From Paraspadella gotoi (taxonomy: Eukaryota; Chaetognatha): a stretch of 64,000 bases of DNA. The notes below the pieces were generated by a model, which saw only the letters and a list, made by a program, of their open reading frames with translations, did no database searches and was not told the DNA's origin. Positions 1 to 12,267 of this stretch are shown piece after piece; positions within the stretch are counted from its first letter, which is position 1, and each line of letters opens with the position of its first letter. The stretch lies in NCBI GenBank assembly GCA_051294375.1, contig CM119266.1, positions 1,865,554 through 1,929,553 of the forward strand, written 5' to 3'. A program made the translations under genes and the position numbers.

Positions 1-430
1 TTGTCCGTTCGCAACTCACCGCCCCTTTTTCCTCATCAAACTTACCCGCCTTCTTTCAACTTACCAGCCCCTTCCTTAAACTCACGTCCCGCCACTTCCA
101 TTTAACTCACGGAACCAGCCACTTCCTTTAACTCAACGCCGCACCCTTCAATTCACGTATAGATCTGGATCATTTGACCCGCGCCCTTCCTTCAACTCAC
201 CCGCCGCCTTCCTTCAACTCACCGGCCCCTTCCTTCAAACTCAAACCGGCCCTTCCTTCAACTTACCCGCCCCTTCATTGCAACTCACCCGCCCCTTCAT
301 TTCAACTTACTCCGCCCCTTCATTTCAACTCACCCGCCCCTTCCTTCAACTTACACCCGCCCCTTCCCTTCAACTTACCCGCGGAATACCCGCTCCTTCC
401 TTCAACTCACGCTGCCCCTTCCTATCAAGG
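1..430. repeat. degenerate pyrimidine minisatellite, about 21 bp unit
   Basis: Repeats of the form CTTCCTTCAACTCACCCGCC, each about 19-24 bp, run from the window edge to about 430. Unit length drifts by single bases, which could be natural decay or uncorrected long-read sequence. The two short open frames over it are repeat translations. No gene is seen between here and 850; 440-850 is AT-rich with nothing recognisable. Confidence 0.75.
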
Positions 431-849
431 GTGTCGCTAATCTTCATGTCAAAATGCAGTTTCTATTCTAATTGTGGGCGGCAAACACGCAACTCAATTT
501 CTCAAGGACAATAGGAACAATTGGACAATAGGACAATAGGAATAAAAGTCTCGAAAATGCTTAGCCGTCAGATTTCGAAATGTTATTAATTAAAAGTTTT
601 ATATAAAATCATTTTCAGCAAACGAACGCAAAATAATTACTTTTAGCTATTAATATAATAATTTTAACGATATACGGTTCGTTTTGGGCAACACAAACAA
701 GATCCTCGTTTGTCATCGAGAGAATTTCGTTTTTCTCGTTAAAAAAAAAAACAGACGAACAAAACAAAACTAAAACAAATAAAAATAAAAAGAAATACAG
801 AATTTGTTTCCTGACAGAAAAGTTGGTGAGGATGGAGTTTTTTTAATCA

Positions 850-1370
850 ATCAAAGACGGAGAATATGGGGGAGAGGGAATAGAAGGAAGAAAAAAGGAA
901 GAAGGAGGAAGAAAATTGAAGAAAATGTCAGTGGGAGATAGAAAAGAAAATAGAGGAAGGAAAAAAGGTGGGAAGGAGGGATAGATAATATTGAAGAAAT
1001 GTGCAGAGGATGAAGAAAGGAAGAAAATAGAAGGAAAGGAAAAGGTGGAAGGAGGAAGAAATTGAAAAAGAAAATGTCAGAGGAGGAGAGGGAAGATAAA
1101 TAGAGAAAGGAAAAAGAAGGAAGGAGGAGAAAATTGAAGAAAATGTTCAGTGGAGAGAGAGGAAGAAAATAGGGAAAATGGAAAAGGAGGAGGGGGAAGA
1201 AAAATTAAAGAAAATGTCAAGTGGGTGATAAAGAGAAGAAAATAGAGGAAAAGAGAAAAGGAGGAAGGAAGGAAGAATAAATTGAAGAAAATGTCAGAGG
1301 AGAGAGAAGGAAGAAAATAGGAAGAAAGAAAAAAATGAGGAAGGAGGAAGAAAATTGAAGAAGAGACGTT
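850..1370. repeat. purine-rich minisatellite, about 65-80 bp unit
   Basis: The anchor GAAGAAAATGTCAG recurs about six times (near 923, 1001, 1073, 1149, 1214 and 1289), separated by GGAAGAAAATAGAGG-like purine blocks. Spacing varies from 65 to 78 bp. The purine-rich character continues more weakly to about 1640. No coding potential seen. Confidence 0.65.
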
Positions 1371-1965
1371 GAAATATTTGGAAGGGGTAATAGGAGAAAA
1401 GGAATATTGAATGAAAAGAGGATTAAAAAAGGAATAATAAAGAATTGAAGGAGGAAGCCTAAAGGAATTTGTTGAAAGGATTAAGGATTAAGAAAAGAGT
1501 AAAATCACGCGGTAATGGGAGAAATAGAAGAGAAAAAAAATATAGCGAAGAGAAGTAAAAGAGGAAGAAGAAGAAGGAAACTAGAACAATAAAAAAAGAA
1601 AGATGAGATCATAGATATAAAGATGAAAAAAAAGATAAGAAAAATTAAGCATGGATCGAAAGTTTTCTTTACGTTGAAATCAAAAGGTGAACTTCGCGCT
1701 AAAATCGGATTTTGAGAGGATCGCGTATCGCATTTAAAAAATATTCGATATAATCGGGGTCGGGACGAGGCGGCATGTAAAACGGGTAGGGGGGGGGGAG
1801 GGATGGAGGGGAAAGACGGAGGTGGCTGCGGGGGGGTGGGTTGGTGGGGGTGGAAGAAGAAGAAAGAAGAAGAAGTAAGCAGAAGGGAAGAGTTTTAGAA
1901 AAGGAGAGACCGACCATGCGAGAGAAGCGAGAAGAGCGAAAACATGTGTGTAAACGACGCGAGGG

Positions 1966-1967
1966 AA

Positions 1968-2056
<89 letters not shown>

Positions 2057-2245
2057 AAGAAAAGAAGAGAGAAAGAAGAGTAGAGAGAGAGTGACGCCGC
2101 GGAAGCGGAGAAAGTGTGGAAACGTCGTTGTTGCAGAAAAATCACAACCAATGGAGAGATATTCGAATGGTGTAGAAAGAGAGAGAGAGAGAGAAAGTAG
2201 AGAGGAAGAGAAGAAATTGTATTGAGAGTGAGAGAGAGAGAGACT
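1966..2245. repeat. (GA)n microsatellite block
   Basis: A long, slightly interrupted (GA)n tract at about 1966-2065 and shorter GA runs to 2245. Open frames of alternating Arg-Glu or Ser-Leu on the two strands come from this repeat and are not genes. Confidence 0.9.
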
Positions 2246-2339
2246 GTAGACTGGATGATGTCTTTCACTGCGAATGAACTGCAAGTCTCTGCCCTGTATA
2301 GACTGACTACTGCAATTCCATTTTGAAAAATGCAAATGA

Positions 2340-2510
2340 GGTGCTGGTCTGTCTTGTCGGGTCCCCCTGGAGACCCCTGAGTCCTTTCGTCCCTGTAAGT
2401 CTGTGAGAGGCAGTAGAGGCAGTGAGTTGTGTGAGTCTGTGAGGCTCCCCGAGTCAGTCGTCCGTCTCGCTTAAGGATTCGTCCTCGAACGCCCGAGCAA
2501 AGGTCAGTTT
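2340..2510 (+). other. CpG-containing block with donor-like ends; possible 5' UTR exon
   Basis: A GC-balanced block stands out from AT-rich surroundings. It contains a donor-like CCCT/GTAAGTCTG near 2394 and ends at GCAAAG/GTCAGT near 2502. No open frame with coding character was seen, so a non-coding first exon is the only gene-like reading. Weak. Confidence 0.2.
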
Positions 2511-2703
2511 TTTCCTTTTTTTAGTGTTCCTTTGTTTAGATTCTTGACGTTCGCGTGGCCCTCTGTGGTTCGGGTTCCTAACTCTTTGGCGCAAACAAAG
2601 TTACACGGATTTCAAATGGGAAAGTGAAGTTGAAAAGATTTTGTTATTACTTTAACTGATTCAATATGATTGATATTTGAACTCAATTTCATTATTTAGA
2701 AAT

Positions 2704-2720
2704 ATATATAGATATATATA

Positions 2721-2760
<40 letters not shown>

Positions 2761-2762
2761 AT
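2704..2762. repeat. (AT)n microsatellite
   Basis: Interrupted AT alternation. The region 2510-4100 around it is AT-rich; apart from GACGAT-type simple sequence near 3600-3750, nothing gene-like was seen. Confidence 0.9.
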
Positions 2763-5379
2763 AAATGTTCGCTAGTAATAGCAATTGATAATACATTTAC
2801 ATCAGAACCGAATGGTGTGCTGTGCCTTCCAGCAGCTGTTTTGCCAACATTTCTCCTCTCGTATTTGATAGTTCTATTGTATAGCTCATTGTAAAAAAAA
2901 TTGAGCCGAACATTTTAATTTTTACCTTGATTAGTTAGTTATAATGTCTTGGGAGGCATGTAAAAAAAATTATTGATAATATATTTCAAGGTTTAGTGAA
3001 GGCAAACAGGCTATTGCCAGAATACCTTGTTCTTTCACAATTTTTTTCAATGCTGAGAAATTTTTTATTTTCAATAAGTTTTTAAACTAGAAAAACTATT
3101 TAAATTAAAATGGCTCTCATTGTGGTTTGTTAAAAAAAGCTTTTGACTTTCTGATTGCTCAGGCAAAGTACTCCAATGGCTATATCTTGTAAAGTATGAA
3201 CTAATAATTTTTTAACATTTGCTATTATTTTTATAAAAATATTATCTTATAACAAGAAGGTCCTTTTCAAATGGGCAAAAAACAATTTTTTTTTAAAATA
3301 ATTTGATCCTGGGAGTTCAAATAATAAAAAAACGTCAGTGATTTTTTTTACCATAGTGCAAAATCTAAGTTTTTAATAACAATTATTTAGCCCCACATTT
3401 TCACTCCCATTTGAATATACCCGGAGTATATATGTTTGGGCGTAATTGTTACGTTTATGAATAAATGCGATGTAAATGACGAGAACGTTGTTGGAGCCGG
3501 AAAAAATAGAATGGAATAAAGATTAATGAAGAGAGAGAGATGAGGGCGTGGCGTCAATCTTTGTCAAGAAAAAAATTATCTGTTATTTGAATTTTTAAAT
3601 TTCGATTAGCGGCGGAGTATTTGCGACGATGACGATAGTATGAATGCGATTATGATGAAGATGAAATTATTGTGACGAATAATTGACGATGATGCAATCG
3701 ATGAGGCTGACATGATAATTGCAGAAATTGACGATCGACGAATGAGCGACGACCCCGCGTTTTCCGTTTTTTTCCCTGCTCCCGATTGTAGAATCACATC
3801 TTCTTCTCTCTCACGTCTCTAATCTCGACGCGAAAAATTATCAGCACGAACCATCACCGAATTTATCACCGAGGTATCATCGCAATTAATCTTATCACCG
3901 AAGATTTCACGATCGGCATTATTGCACGTTTTTTCGCCTTTGCGCCCGCCAACCCGTCTCACTCTCCACCCCCCGTTCCAAAAAAAAAAAAGACTCCGTT
4001 CGTCAAATCAAAGGCGCGAAATTTTTTACTCCGTATTTCATCTTCTCCGTTTTTTATTTTCCCCACAATTTTTTTTATATTCTTTTTTATTTTAACCTAA
4101 TTCCTTATTTTTTTATAAGCTTTTTTATGTTTTTCTTTTTGGTTCTTCTTTTCTCCGATATTTTGTTTTTTAAACTGTTTTCCTTTTGTCATCCTTTCAT
4201 TTTCTTTTGTCTATCTGTTTCTTCCCTTTTGCGCCCCCTATTATTAGTTGGCCGCGAAATATACTCGGCTTTTTTACGATTTTACACTTTTCGGTGCCGA
4301 TCGGTCGATCGCGTAGGTCGGTCGGTATGTCTGTCGCGTCGGTCTGCCCACTTACCCTTAAAATGGCATATAAATTGGGCTATAGTGTGGTTGCTCTTTT
4401 TGTTCAGACAGAAAAAAACCTCAAATTAAGGGACTGCTAGGCGCCCGCCTTTCAGGGAAATCATAAAACTTAAAAAGAAAATAAAAGACGAAATTTGGAA
4501 TGGCAAGTGCATCGTTCATAAATATACGGGACTAAAGAAAAGTTATTGTAAGTAATGTAAGTCATGTTATGTCACAGAGTAAATTAGACTGGATAAGGCA
4601 GATCACTGGGCGCAAACACATTTGATTACCGTGGTCTTATTGTTTTTCCCTCCTTTTTTTGCTTCCTCCTTAATCTATATCTTTTTTCGCACCCCACAAA
4701 TTGTTTTTCTCTCTTTTAGCACCTTTTTTCACTTATTCGAGGCTCTTTCGTTCACGATCAGTATGTTGTAAATGCCTTCTTTACTCTCTTTTCTTTTTTT
4801 TTTGTTTTCCTTTTCTTTTTTCTTTTTCCGTTTTCTTTACTTCTAATCTATTTCTTTTTTTCTTTCGCGTTTTTTTGTTATTTCACTCCTCGCTTTCCAA
4901 TGCTCTCCCTCATCTGACTTTTTGATCACTCGCTCTCCATTCTTTGTCTTTTTTTGTCTTCACAAGCAAAATTTTTTTGTGTCGCCTCTTTTGACGATTT
5001 TCTTAACAGGAAGTCTAAACGATGCTTTCCAATCTATTGTCTCTGCTAACCACACACTCTCTCTCTCTCTTCCGCTCTCTCTCTCTCTCGTGGCCAGTCT
5101 CGTCTCTCTCTCTCTCTCTCTCTCTCTTCATGCCTCTCCTCCGGCATCACTGTTCTTCTCAATCTCTCTCTCTCTCATTGTCTCTCTCTCTCTTCCGTAA
5201 GGATTCCTCCTCTCCTCTCCGGTCGTCTGTCCTCCTCTCTCCTCCACACAACTCTGGATTCTCGCCCTCATCTCGCCTTCTAGCTCTTCTCGGCTCTCTC
5301 CTCTCTCGCCCTTCTCTCTGCTTCTCTCTGTCTCTTTCCCTCTCGTCTCCTCTGTGTCCCTAAGAAAGACGAGCTTGCT

Positions 5380-5750
5380 CTTTCTTGCGAGACAGATCAG
5401 CTATAATTTTCAAATCTAATCACCGACGTTTTTTTTCTCTTTTATGGCTTCCTTCTTAACATGCTTCTTTCTGGTCTATGTGCAGACACAGAATTATATC
5501 GTCTCTCTGTCTCTCTATCTCAATCTCTCTCTTCTCTCATCTCCTCTCTCTCTCTCTCTCTCTTCATCCGTCTCTATCTCTCTCTCCTCTCTCTCTCTGT
5601 CTGCCGTCTTTATCTCTCTCTCTTCTCTCTCTCTCTCTTTCTTGCGAGAGCAATCAGCAACATAATTTCAGGTTTTTTCATCTTTTTGGGCTTCCTTTTC
5701 TTAAACATGGCTGTCTCTGGTCTATGTGAACAAAGAATATCTCTCTCTCT
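5380..5750. repeat. diverged tandem duplicate, about 256 bp apart
   Basis: Both blocks begin TTTCTTGCGAGA, continue through an ATCAGC..ATAATTT stretch and a GGCTTCCTT..TTAA..ATG stretch, and end near TCTGGTCTATGTG, each followed by (CT)n. They differ by many small indels. Confidence 0.55.
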
Positions 5751-5800
5751 CTCTTCATCTCTCATCTCTCTCTCTCTTGTCTCTCTCTCTCTCTCTCCCC

Positions 5801-5834
<34 letters not shown>

Positions 5835-5904
5835 CTCTCAATTCGTCTCTTCTCTCTTCCTCTTTTTCTCTCTCTTCGAGAAAGACGGGAATTTCTCCTG
5901 TCCC

Positions 5905-5929
5905 CCTCGAGACTCTCCGAGTCTCGAGG
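5905..5929. other. perfect inverted repeat, 11-bp arms
   Basis: CCTCGAGACTC is followed after TCC by its exact reverse complement GAGTCTCGAGG. It lies between a (CT)n block and (CTT)-rich DNA. Function unknown. Confidence 0.8.
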
Positions 5930-6548
5930 TCTGGCGTCCCTCAGCTTTTTCCTCGATTTCCGTCGTCTTCTTTCGTCTTCTTCGTCTTCATCTTAGTCTT
6001 CTTCGTCTTCGTCTTTGTCTTCTTCGTCTTCGTTCTTCGTCTTGTTTCTTCGTCTTTGTCTTCTTCGTACTTCGTCTTTGGTCTTCTTCGTCTTCGTCTT
6101 CCGTCTTCTTTCGTTTCTTTGTGCTTCTTTCGTCTGTCTTTTTGTCTTGTCGTTTTCTGTTTGTTTTTTTTTGTTTCTTTCTTTGGTTTTTCATTGTCGT
6201 CTTCTTTGTGATTACGTCATTGTCTCCTCGTCATTGTAAAATTTTATCGTGGTCCTTACCCGAGTTATTTTTTGTCGTCGTTATTGTCGTCGTCGTCGTG
6301 TGTGACTGTCATCATTCACGATCGTGATTTTACGTTCGGTTTTTTCCCGGTTCGAATCCTCGACTTTTCCTTTTTTTCTCTTTCCTCCCCTATTTAATTA
6401 TCTATCATATTTTTTATTTTTTGGTTCCTTTCACTTCTATCATATATTTTTCCTGTCTCTTAATATTTTAACTATTCATAATTTCCGTTATTTCTTCCCT
6501 TTATCCGTTCTTTAATACATCCCGTCTCCTTTTGTCCCGTTTTCTTAC

Positions 6549-6630
6549 TTCCCGCCTCCCGTCTTCTCCTTTCTTTTCCCGCTTCCGCGGGAAGACGCGG
6601 TCGCAAAACCCCGGACCGCCGTCGCTGCCG
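6549..6630 (-). CDS. possible internal exon, Arg/Lys-rich
   Basis: On the minus strand a long (CT)n tract leads to CGCGGGAG, then an open 82-nt stretch ending at a strong donor GGGAA/GTAAGA. It would encode GSDGGPGFCDRVFPRKREKK followed by a short charged tail. Without the donor, the same frame runs to a stop at 6501 as a basic C-terminus. The acceptor is not a typical CAG, and the purine-rich composition makes an open frame easy by chance. No family recognised. Confidence 0.25.
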
Positions 6631-6679
6631 CTCCCGCGGACGGGCCACAATATGGAGCGAGGGAAGAAGAGAGAGAAGA

Positions 6680-6680
6680 G

Positions 6681-6749
<69 letters not shown>

Positions 6750-6752
6750 GAC
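6680..6752. repeat. (GA)n microsatellite
   Basis: Interrupted GA dinucleotides. From 6760 to 8300 the sequence is AT-rich with no supportable gene; 7790-7960 contains loose GGTTAG/GGATTA motifs. Confidence 0.9.
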
Positions 6753-8314
6753 GAGCAGAACTAAACAGAGAAACTTGGGGTTTTTCACCGATTCTGGATT
6801 GTTTAATTTAAGAAACGAGGAGAGAGGAGAGAGGAAAAGAAAAGTGACTGTTAAGAATAAGCGACTGTCTAGAATCTTAAATGTGGTATAGACAAAGGAG
6901 GGAGAGGGAAATGGTGGAAGAAAAAGAGAAGCTGATCGAAGGAGGAAAGTGCACGCACAGCGAAGAAGAGGAAAAAACTGTTTGCAGGTCGTGGAATTTG
7001 AATGTTGAAGGTGGCGATTAATAGCAGAACCGAAAAGGGTTGAGTTGAAACGCGGTGATAAAAGCAGAACAGAAAGTTTACGCGTACCTTCAAATGCCGG
7101 TGATTTAATTATATAAATATAAAAGATATATAAATAAGATAAAATCAATAGAAAGTTACAGGCAAGAAACATTCTGAGTTACATTTTTTTTTTTTTATTA
7201 TTTAAGGCGTCAAGAGAGCGAAACATTTGGTGCCGTAAAATGATTGTTCACTTCTCCGTAAAGACTGATAAGTGCCGACGTAGCTTGAGTTCAAATTTGC
7301 TTCAGCTTGTTTAGCTCAAGTTGTAGATTTAGATTTAATTAAGAATCTTTCAGCGCTTCATTCAAACATGAATTTCAACTCATCTACTTTTCAAATTACA
7401 CAAATTAAGCATTCTAATGAACTTGATCATTTAATGACGCCAATCCAACAAATATCACCCTTGACTTTCATCTTCAACCGTGCGCTAGCGACTTATATCA
7501 CGTGATATCGAAAATCCTCATCAAATCATTTCACGTATGATCGACTCATCACATTCAGCGGAATTTCAGCTCGCCGAGTCGAAGCGAATCTTATTCGCAT
7601 TTCAAGCTCTTCGAAATGAATTCACTCAGTTCACACCAGAATTCTCTCAATTCACTTTTTGCAATTCACCCAAAATTCTAGAAGCAACGTACTGGAGTAA
7701 AATAACGATATCTGTGGATTGCGCATACCCATTAAAGCGCCCGATTTCAGTTAAAGACTCTGGAATTAAAATTTTTTTAGGTTTAAAGGTTACAATTAAA
7801 AGGTTAGAGATAGGGAATTCATGATAGGGATTAGATAGAGGAATTAGATTAAGGGATTGAGGGCTAGAGAAATTTCTCAAAAATTAACGGTTATCGGAAC
7901 CCTACTCGTGTAGCTTTGAATGAGGGATTAAGGTTAAACATAAAGATTAGATTAAGTTCGTTTTGTAACAGAAATGGGGCGCTTTCGGAAAGTGATGACT
8001 TACCGTTTTTACGATTTTCCATTTTGTTTTAAAAATTGATTTAAGGTTTCAAATATCAATGGAAATATAAAAAAAAATTAAACAAAGGAAGACATCTCAT
8101 TTTCCTTAAGGCTTACTCTTATTACGACTATATTTCCTAAGTCAAACTAGACATTTTATTAAGGTTTCCGTCGCCTATAGGGTAATATTTTTTGAAACTA
8201 TTCCAAAAATATTTTAAAATTTAAACACTTGTAATTTTCACACCCTCGTTCACAAATTCCATCCGCCGATTCACAAATTCCCTCACCAACTATTTTCTTT
8301 TTCCTTCTTCACAG

Positions 8315-8421
8315 AATCCCTCGCCGACGAATTCCGCTCCGTGATTCGTTCACTTTTGAATCGGCGCCATTTTGAAAACCCTGAGGATCTCGTCGAAGTC
8401 ATCGCCTTTGAATACTTGAAG
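8315..8421 (+). CDS. internal coding exon of an unrecognised protein
   Basis: A strong polypyrimidine tract and CACAG acceptor precede a 107-nt exon ending at TTGAAG/GTGAAT. One frame is open and reads as 35 well-mixed residues: SLADEFRSVIRSLLNR, RHFENPEDLVEVIAFEYLK. It begins with two bases of a split codon and ends on a codon boundary. The ending PEDLVEVIAFEYL is reminiscent of the helix in RIIa-type dimerisation domains (PED..EFAAEYF), but that is a guess from pattern only. No partner exon could be identified: upstream is AT-rich and downstream runs into a minisatellite and a 689-bp gap. Confidence 0.6.
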
Positions 8422-8770
8422 GTGAATGTGAATGTGTGAATCCAGTTTCACGTCATTTGAAAGTGAATGTGTGAATCGAGTTTCACGTAATTTCAAGGTG
8501 AATGTGAATGTGTGAATCGAGTTTCACGTAATTTGAAGGTGAATGTGAATGTGTGAATCGAGTTTCACATAATTTCAAGGTGAATGTGAATGTGTGAATC
8601 GAGTTTCACGTAATTTCAAGGTGAATGTGAATGTGTGAATCGAGTTTCACGTCATTTGAAGGTGAATGTGTGAATAGAGTTTCACGTAATTTCAAGGTGA
8701 ATGTGAATGTGTGAATCGAGTTTCACGTCATTTGAAGGTGAGAGTCTGGGTGAATCGAGTTTCACATAAT
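8415..8770 (+). repeat. 41-bp minisatellite that duplicates an exon's 5' splice site
   Basis: About eight to nine units of 41 bp (35 bp where a GAATGT is missing), containing TTGAAGGTGAATGTGAATG, then TGTGAATCGAGTTTCACG. The first unit overlaps the end of the exon at 8315-8421, so each unit carries a copy or near-copy of the donor TTGAAG/GTGAAT. Confidence 0.85.
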
Positions 8771-9107
8771 TTTATCAAAGCCAAGAGACAAGGAATTTAA
8801 TTTTTATCCATTTTCTTTTTATACGATGGAAAATAAATATTTGAAGTACCTACTACAAAATTTTTTGGGTTTTTTTTCTTTTGGATTTTCGGCTTCCAAG
8901 TTTTTTTTTGTCGATGAAGGAAAACAAATTGGGAAATTGAATCCGATTTAAATTGTGGATTTTCGAAAGAGAAAATATAAATTTTGGAATTATTGTTTTT
9001 AATGTTTTGAAATAAAACGTTAAGGAGTATTGTTTTGTCTATTTTGTTGTTGTTGTCCTTTTCTTTTCTCCGATAATTGAAAGGTCAAAACCGACGCCTC
9101 GTCGTCG

Positions 9108-9796
9108 NNNNNNNNNNNNNNNNNNNNNNNNNNNNNNNNNNNNNNNNNNNNNNNNNNNNNNNNNNNNNNNNNNNNNNNNNNNNNNNNNNNNNNNNNNNNN
9201 NNNNNNNNNNNNNNNNNNNNNNNNNNNNNNNNNNNNNNNNNNNNNNNNNNNNNNNNNNNNNNNNNNNNNNNNNNNNNNNNNNNNNNNNNNNNNNNNNNNN
9301 NNNNNNNNNNNNNNNNNNNNNNNNNNNNNNNNNNNNNNNNNNNNNNNNNNNNNNNNNNNNNNNNNNNNNNNNNNNNNNNNNNNNNNNNNNNNNNNNNNNN
9401 NNNNNNNNNNNNNNNNNNNNNNNNNNNNNNNNNNNNNNNNNNNNNNNNNNNNNNNNNNNNNNNNNNNNNNNNNNNNNNNNNNNNNNNNNNNNNNNNNNNN
9501 NNNNNNNNNNNNNNNNNNNNNNNNNNNNNNNNNNNNNNNNNNNNNNNNNNNNNNNNNNNNNNNNNNNNNNNNNNNNNNNNNNNNNNNNNNNNNNNNNNNN
9601 NNNNNNNNNNNNNNNNNNNNNNNNNNNNNNNNNNNNNNNNNNNNNNNNNNNNNNNNNNNNNNNNNNNNNNNNNNNNNNNNNNNNNNNNNNNNNNNNNNNN
9701 NNNNNNNNNNNNNNNNNNNNNNNNNNNNNNNNNNNNNNNNNNNNNNNNNNNNNNNNNNNNNNNNNNNNNNNNNNNNNNNNNNNNNNNNNNNNNNNN
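9108..9796. other. assembly gap (689 N)
   Basis: The left flank ends in CGTCGTCG, suggesting the gap lies in a (GTC)n-type repeat. AT-rich DNA with no gene follows to 10555. Confidence 0.95.
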
Positions 9797-10555
9797 TAAT
9801 GTAAAAAATTTGAAAATAAAAAAAAACAACATTTAAATATTTATTTTTTTTAAAAAATCCATCAAATTACATTATACTACTACGATCTGAAGATCCTTGA
9901 CGAATCGAAAAAAAAAAGAGAAAATGAAATCGAGTGTAAATTTCTGTCTCCTGAAATCTTGAGAACGTCTCATTGCGTTTGATGCTTCAAGTAGTTTCTA
10001 GTAGTATCGAGAATACGAGATGCTGAATTGTTGGATTATTCTCGCTTGGATTTATATGAGATATTGGATTAAGTGTTCTCTTTTTATTTATTATTTTTAA
10101 GTTTTCAGTTTTAATCCACTCTTTGTAAAATATTTACATTTAATTAAATCTCCTAATTTTTATTTGAGGGCGTTCTCTTATTTTGGCACGAGGAAGTAGA
10201 AGTATGTAGAAGAATATTTATAAACTGTTAAATTTGTTATTTCTTTGTACTATTATATATATGGTTTTTACATGAAAACATGTTTCGGCTATTTGTTTCC
10301 CTAAATTGTCTTCATGTACATTGTACAAACTATTTTCATTTTGTACACCAATTAAAAATGGCATTTTTGTTTTGTTATTTCTCAGTTCGAAAATTTGTCA
10401 TTTGTTATTTGTCATTGAATCCTTTCTTCTCCTAAATTATGTCTCCGGATGTTCAATCTTCACTGACGCGAAAAGTGACATTGATCTGTTGTGAGACCAA
10501 CTTTTTTTTCTTGTTTTGAGGAAGAAAAAAAATGCAATTATCCAGGGATTTCATT

Positions 10556-10695
10556 NNNNNNNNNNNNNNNNNNNNNNNNNNNNNNNNNNNNNNNNNNNNN
10601 NNNNNNNNNNNNNNNNNNNNNNNNNNNNNNNNNNNNNNNNNNNNNNNNNNNNNNNNNNNNNNNNNNNNNNNNNNNNNNNNNNNNNNNNNNNNNNN
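10556..10695. other. assembly gap (140 N)
   Basis: Gap in AT-rich sequence. Flanks give no clue to its content. Confidence 0.95.
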
Positions 10696-10840
10696 TTTTT
10701 TAATTCCAGATTTCTCGGAATTGATTCCACTCTTAACTCCCTGCTCATCTCGATTCCACTCTCAACTTCCTTTTTTTTTATTCTGAATTACAAAATCCAA
10801 TTTTCAGCTGGTAGAATAAAGAGTTAAGTTACGATTAGTT

Positions 10841-11100
10841 ATAAACTTATAAACTTCCACTGACTGACTGAATCAGTATAATTTTGAAGATTTATTCAAA
10901 ATAATCGAAAATGCATGTTAAAGATATTAATTGGCTTCTCATAAATGCGCAAGGATTATTGATCCCCGTCTCGACAGAGATCCGGTTCGAACCGAAAAAA
11001 AGTCTTCAGCGATCCTGTTCGAAAGTCGTTGAGCTCGATTCCCATCGAATTCCCTTTAGGCTTTCCTCTGGGAACTGGCGGCGGAGACGGCGTTCCCGAC
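10841..11100 (+). repeat. duplicated block, copy A (partner at 14552)
   Basis: Shares anchors with 14552-14840 in the same order: AAACTTCCACTGACTGACTG, ATCGAAAATGCA, AAGATATTAATTGGCTTCTC, GCGCAAGGA, CCCCGTCTCGAC, CCGAAAAAA..GTCTTC and AGCGATC. The segments between anchors differ in length. Confidence 0.6.
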
Positions 11101-12260
11101 CGACGCCACCGCCGACGGGCCGCGCCACCCTAGCGTTGACGCCGCTCTCCTCTTCTTTCTGCTTCCGCGGCGTCGGGATTGGAAGGCGACGCCGGCGCAA
11201 AAGAGACGATTGAAAAAGTAGACCGAGAATCTCGCGAACCCAATCATCCGCACTGTGTCACTCAAAACCCTTTCCCCTCGGAGTCTCCTTTGAACTTTTT
11301 CGAACGGCAGCCCTAGAACCTGAGCGGTCGGATATTCTCCTGAACGAGAAGGACAAATTCCGGTTTCAAACCCATCGGATCCGCCATTGGTTGGGGTTCT
11401 TCTTTTGTGTTTGCCTGCATTGTGTGAATCAACCCGGGAGAGGATGGTCAGAGAGAGAGAGAGAGAGAGCAGAAGCAGGTTAGCATGGACTACAGGAGAG
11501 AGATCCAGAGAGAGGAGATATGGCCGTGAAAGGGCAATCATTCAACGCCGCCCCGCTAATCAGAGGGAAAGGATATTTCTTGAGAATCGAGATAGAAGGA
11601 GAAAGTACTCGTCGGCGCATGAACAAGGTTCTTGCTTGCGGGATCCACGGTCAGCTGCAAGGTGTAAATCCGAACTAGTCCTCTTTACTGGACACTTGTG
11701 CAGGGCGGAACAGCATCCACCGTACCCGGCAAGTAACCGCACACGATCGAGAACAGGGGAGTGTCTGCTGCGGACAGTGTTCCTCAGAGCTTCGCGGTTG
11801 AGTGTGGTGTCACTCTATGTTGTCAGCCTCTTGGGTTGTTGCATTGACTCCGTCTCTGGAGACAAGTCTGCTCGTCCGTCCACTCAGCAGTCATTCTGCT
11901 GTTAGCGAATAGAAAATGAGCGATCTTTTTAGGCCGGAACCTCTCCAGCCCGTGCTCGTCAGACCTCTGCCTTCGCTTTTGTTTGAGGTTTTTCAAGTTT
12001 TACCGTCGGGGTTATTTTCAAGACGGGGGTACTTTTCCCGGGTTTTTTCCGGTTCTGTCAAGTGTTTTGTTGGTTGCCAATGGAATGGCGGGTCCGGGGA
12101 ATGAAGTTCGGTCGAGTTTAACAACTGTATTATTTCCGCGTGGAGCGATCGGATGGACCTAAGGTACTTCATGGATGCTGTCCTCGAGGTCGCGGACACA
12201 ATCGCTCCCGGGATAGATGGATTATGATGACGGGGGCGGAGATATTTTTGAAAACTCCAT
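11100..12260. other. GC-balanced region with overlapping open frames, no gene resolved
   Basis: Higher in GC and CpG than its surroundings, with open frames of 60-170 codons on both strands that overlap each other, so none stands out. A plus-strand stretch ending at 12228 in tandem TGA stops contains MDLRYFMDAVLEVADTIAP, which looks protein-like but has no convincing acceptor. This could be a CpG-rich promoter or a set of unresolved exons. Confidence 0.3.
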
Positions 12261-12267
12261 TTCCCAG

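Larger units (their letters stand above)
4100..6500. repeat. pyrimidine-rich region with (CT)n and (CTT)n blocks
   Basis: Almost continuous T/C sequence on the plus strand: T-rich to 5000, (CT)n with interruptions at 5040-5350 and 5505-5870, then CTTCGT-type repeats to 6300. The overlapping long open frames encode only Ser/Leu/Phe/Val low-complexity strings and are not genes. A diverged duplicate lies inside it (5380-5520 and 5636-5750). Confidence 0.8.

Noticed and set aside
1699-2335. Open frames of about 150-190 codons rich in Ser-Leu or Arg-Glu here and at every (CT)n/(GA)n tract
   Set aside because: They are translations of dinucleotide repeats, open in several frames on both strands.
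6345-6360. GGTTCGAATCC, a perfect tRNA B-box
   Set aside because: No A box, acceptor stem or cloverleaf around it.
11056-11541. 161-codon minus-strand frame and overlapping plus frames
   Set aside because: Several mutually overlapping frames in a GC-balanced block, partly built on a (GA)n tract; no frame stands out.
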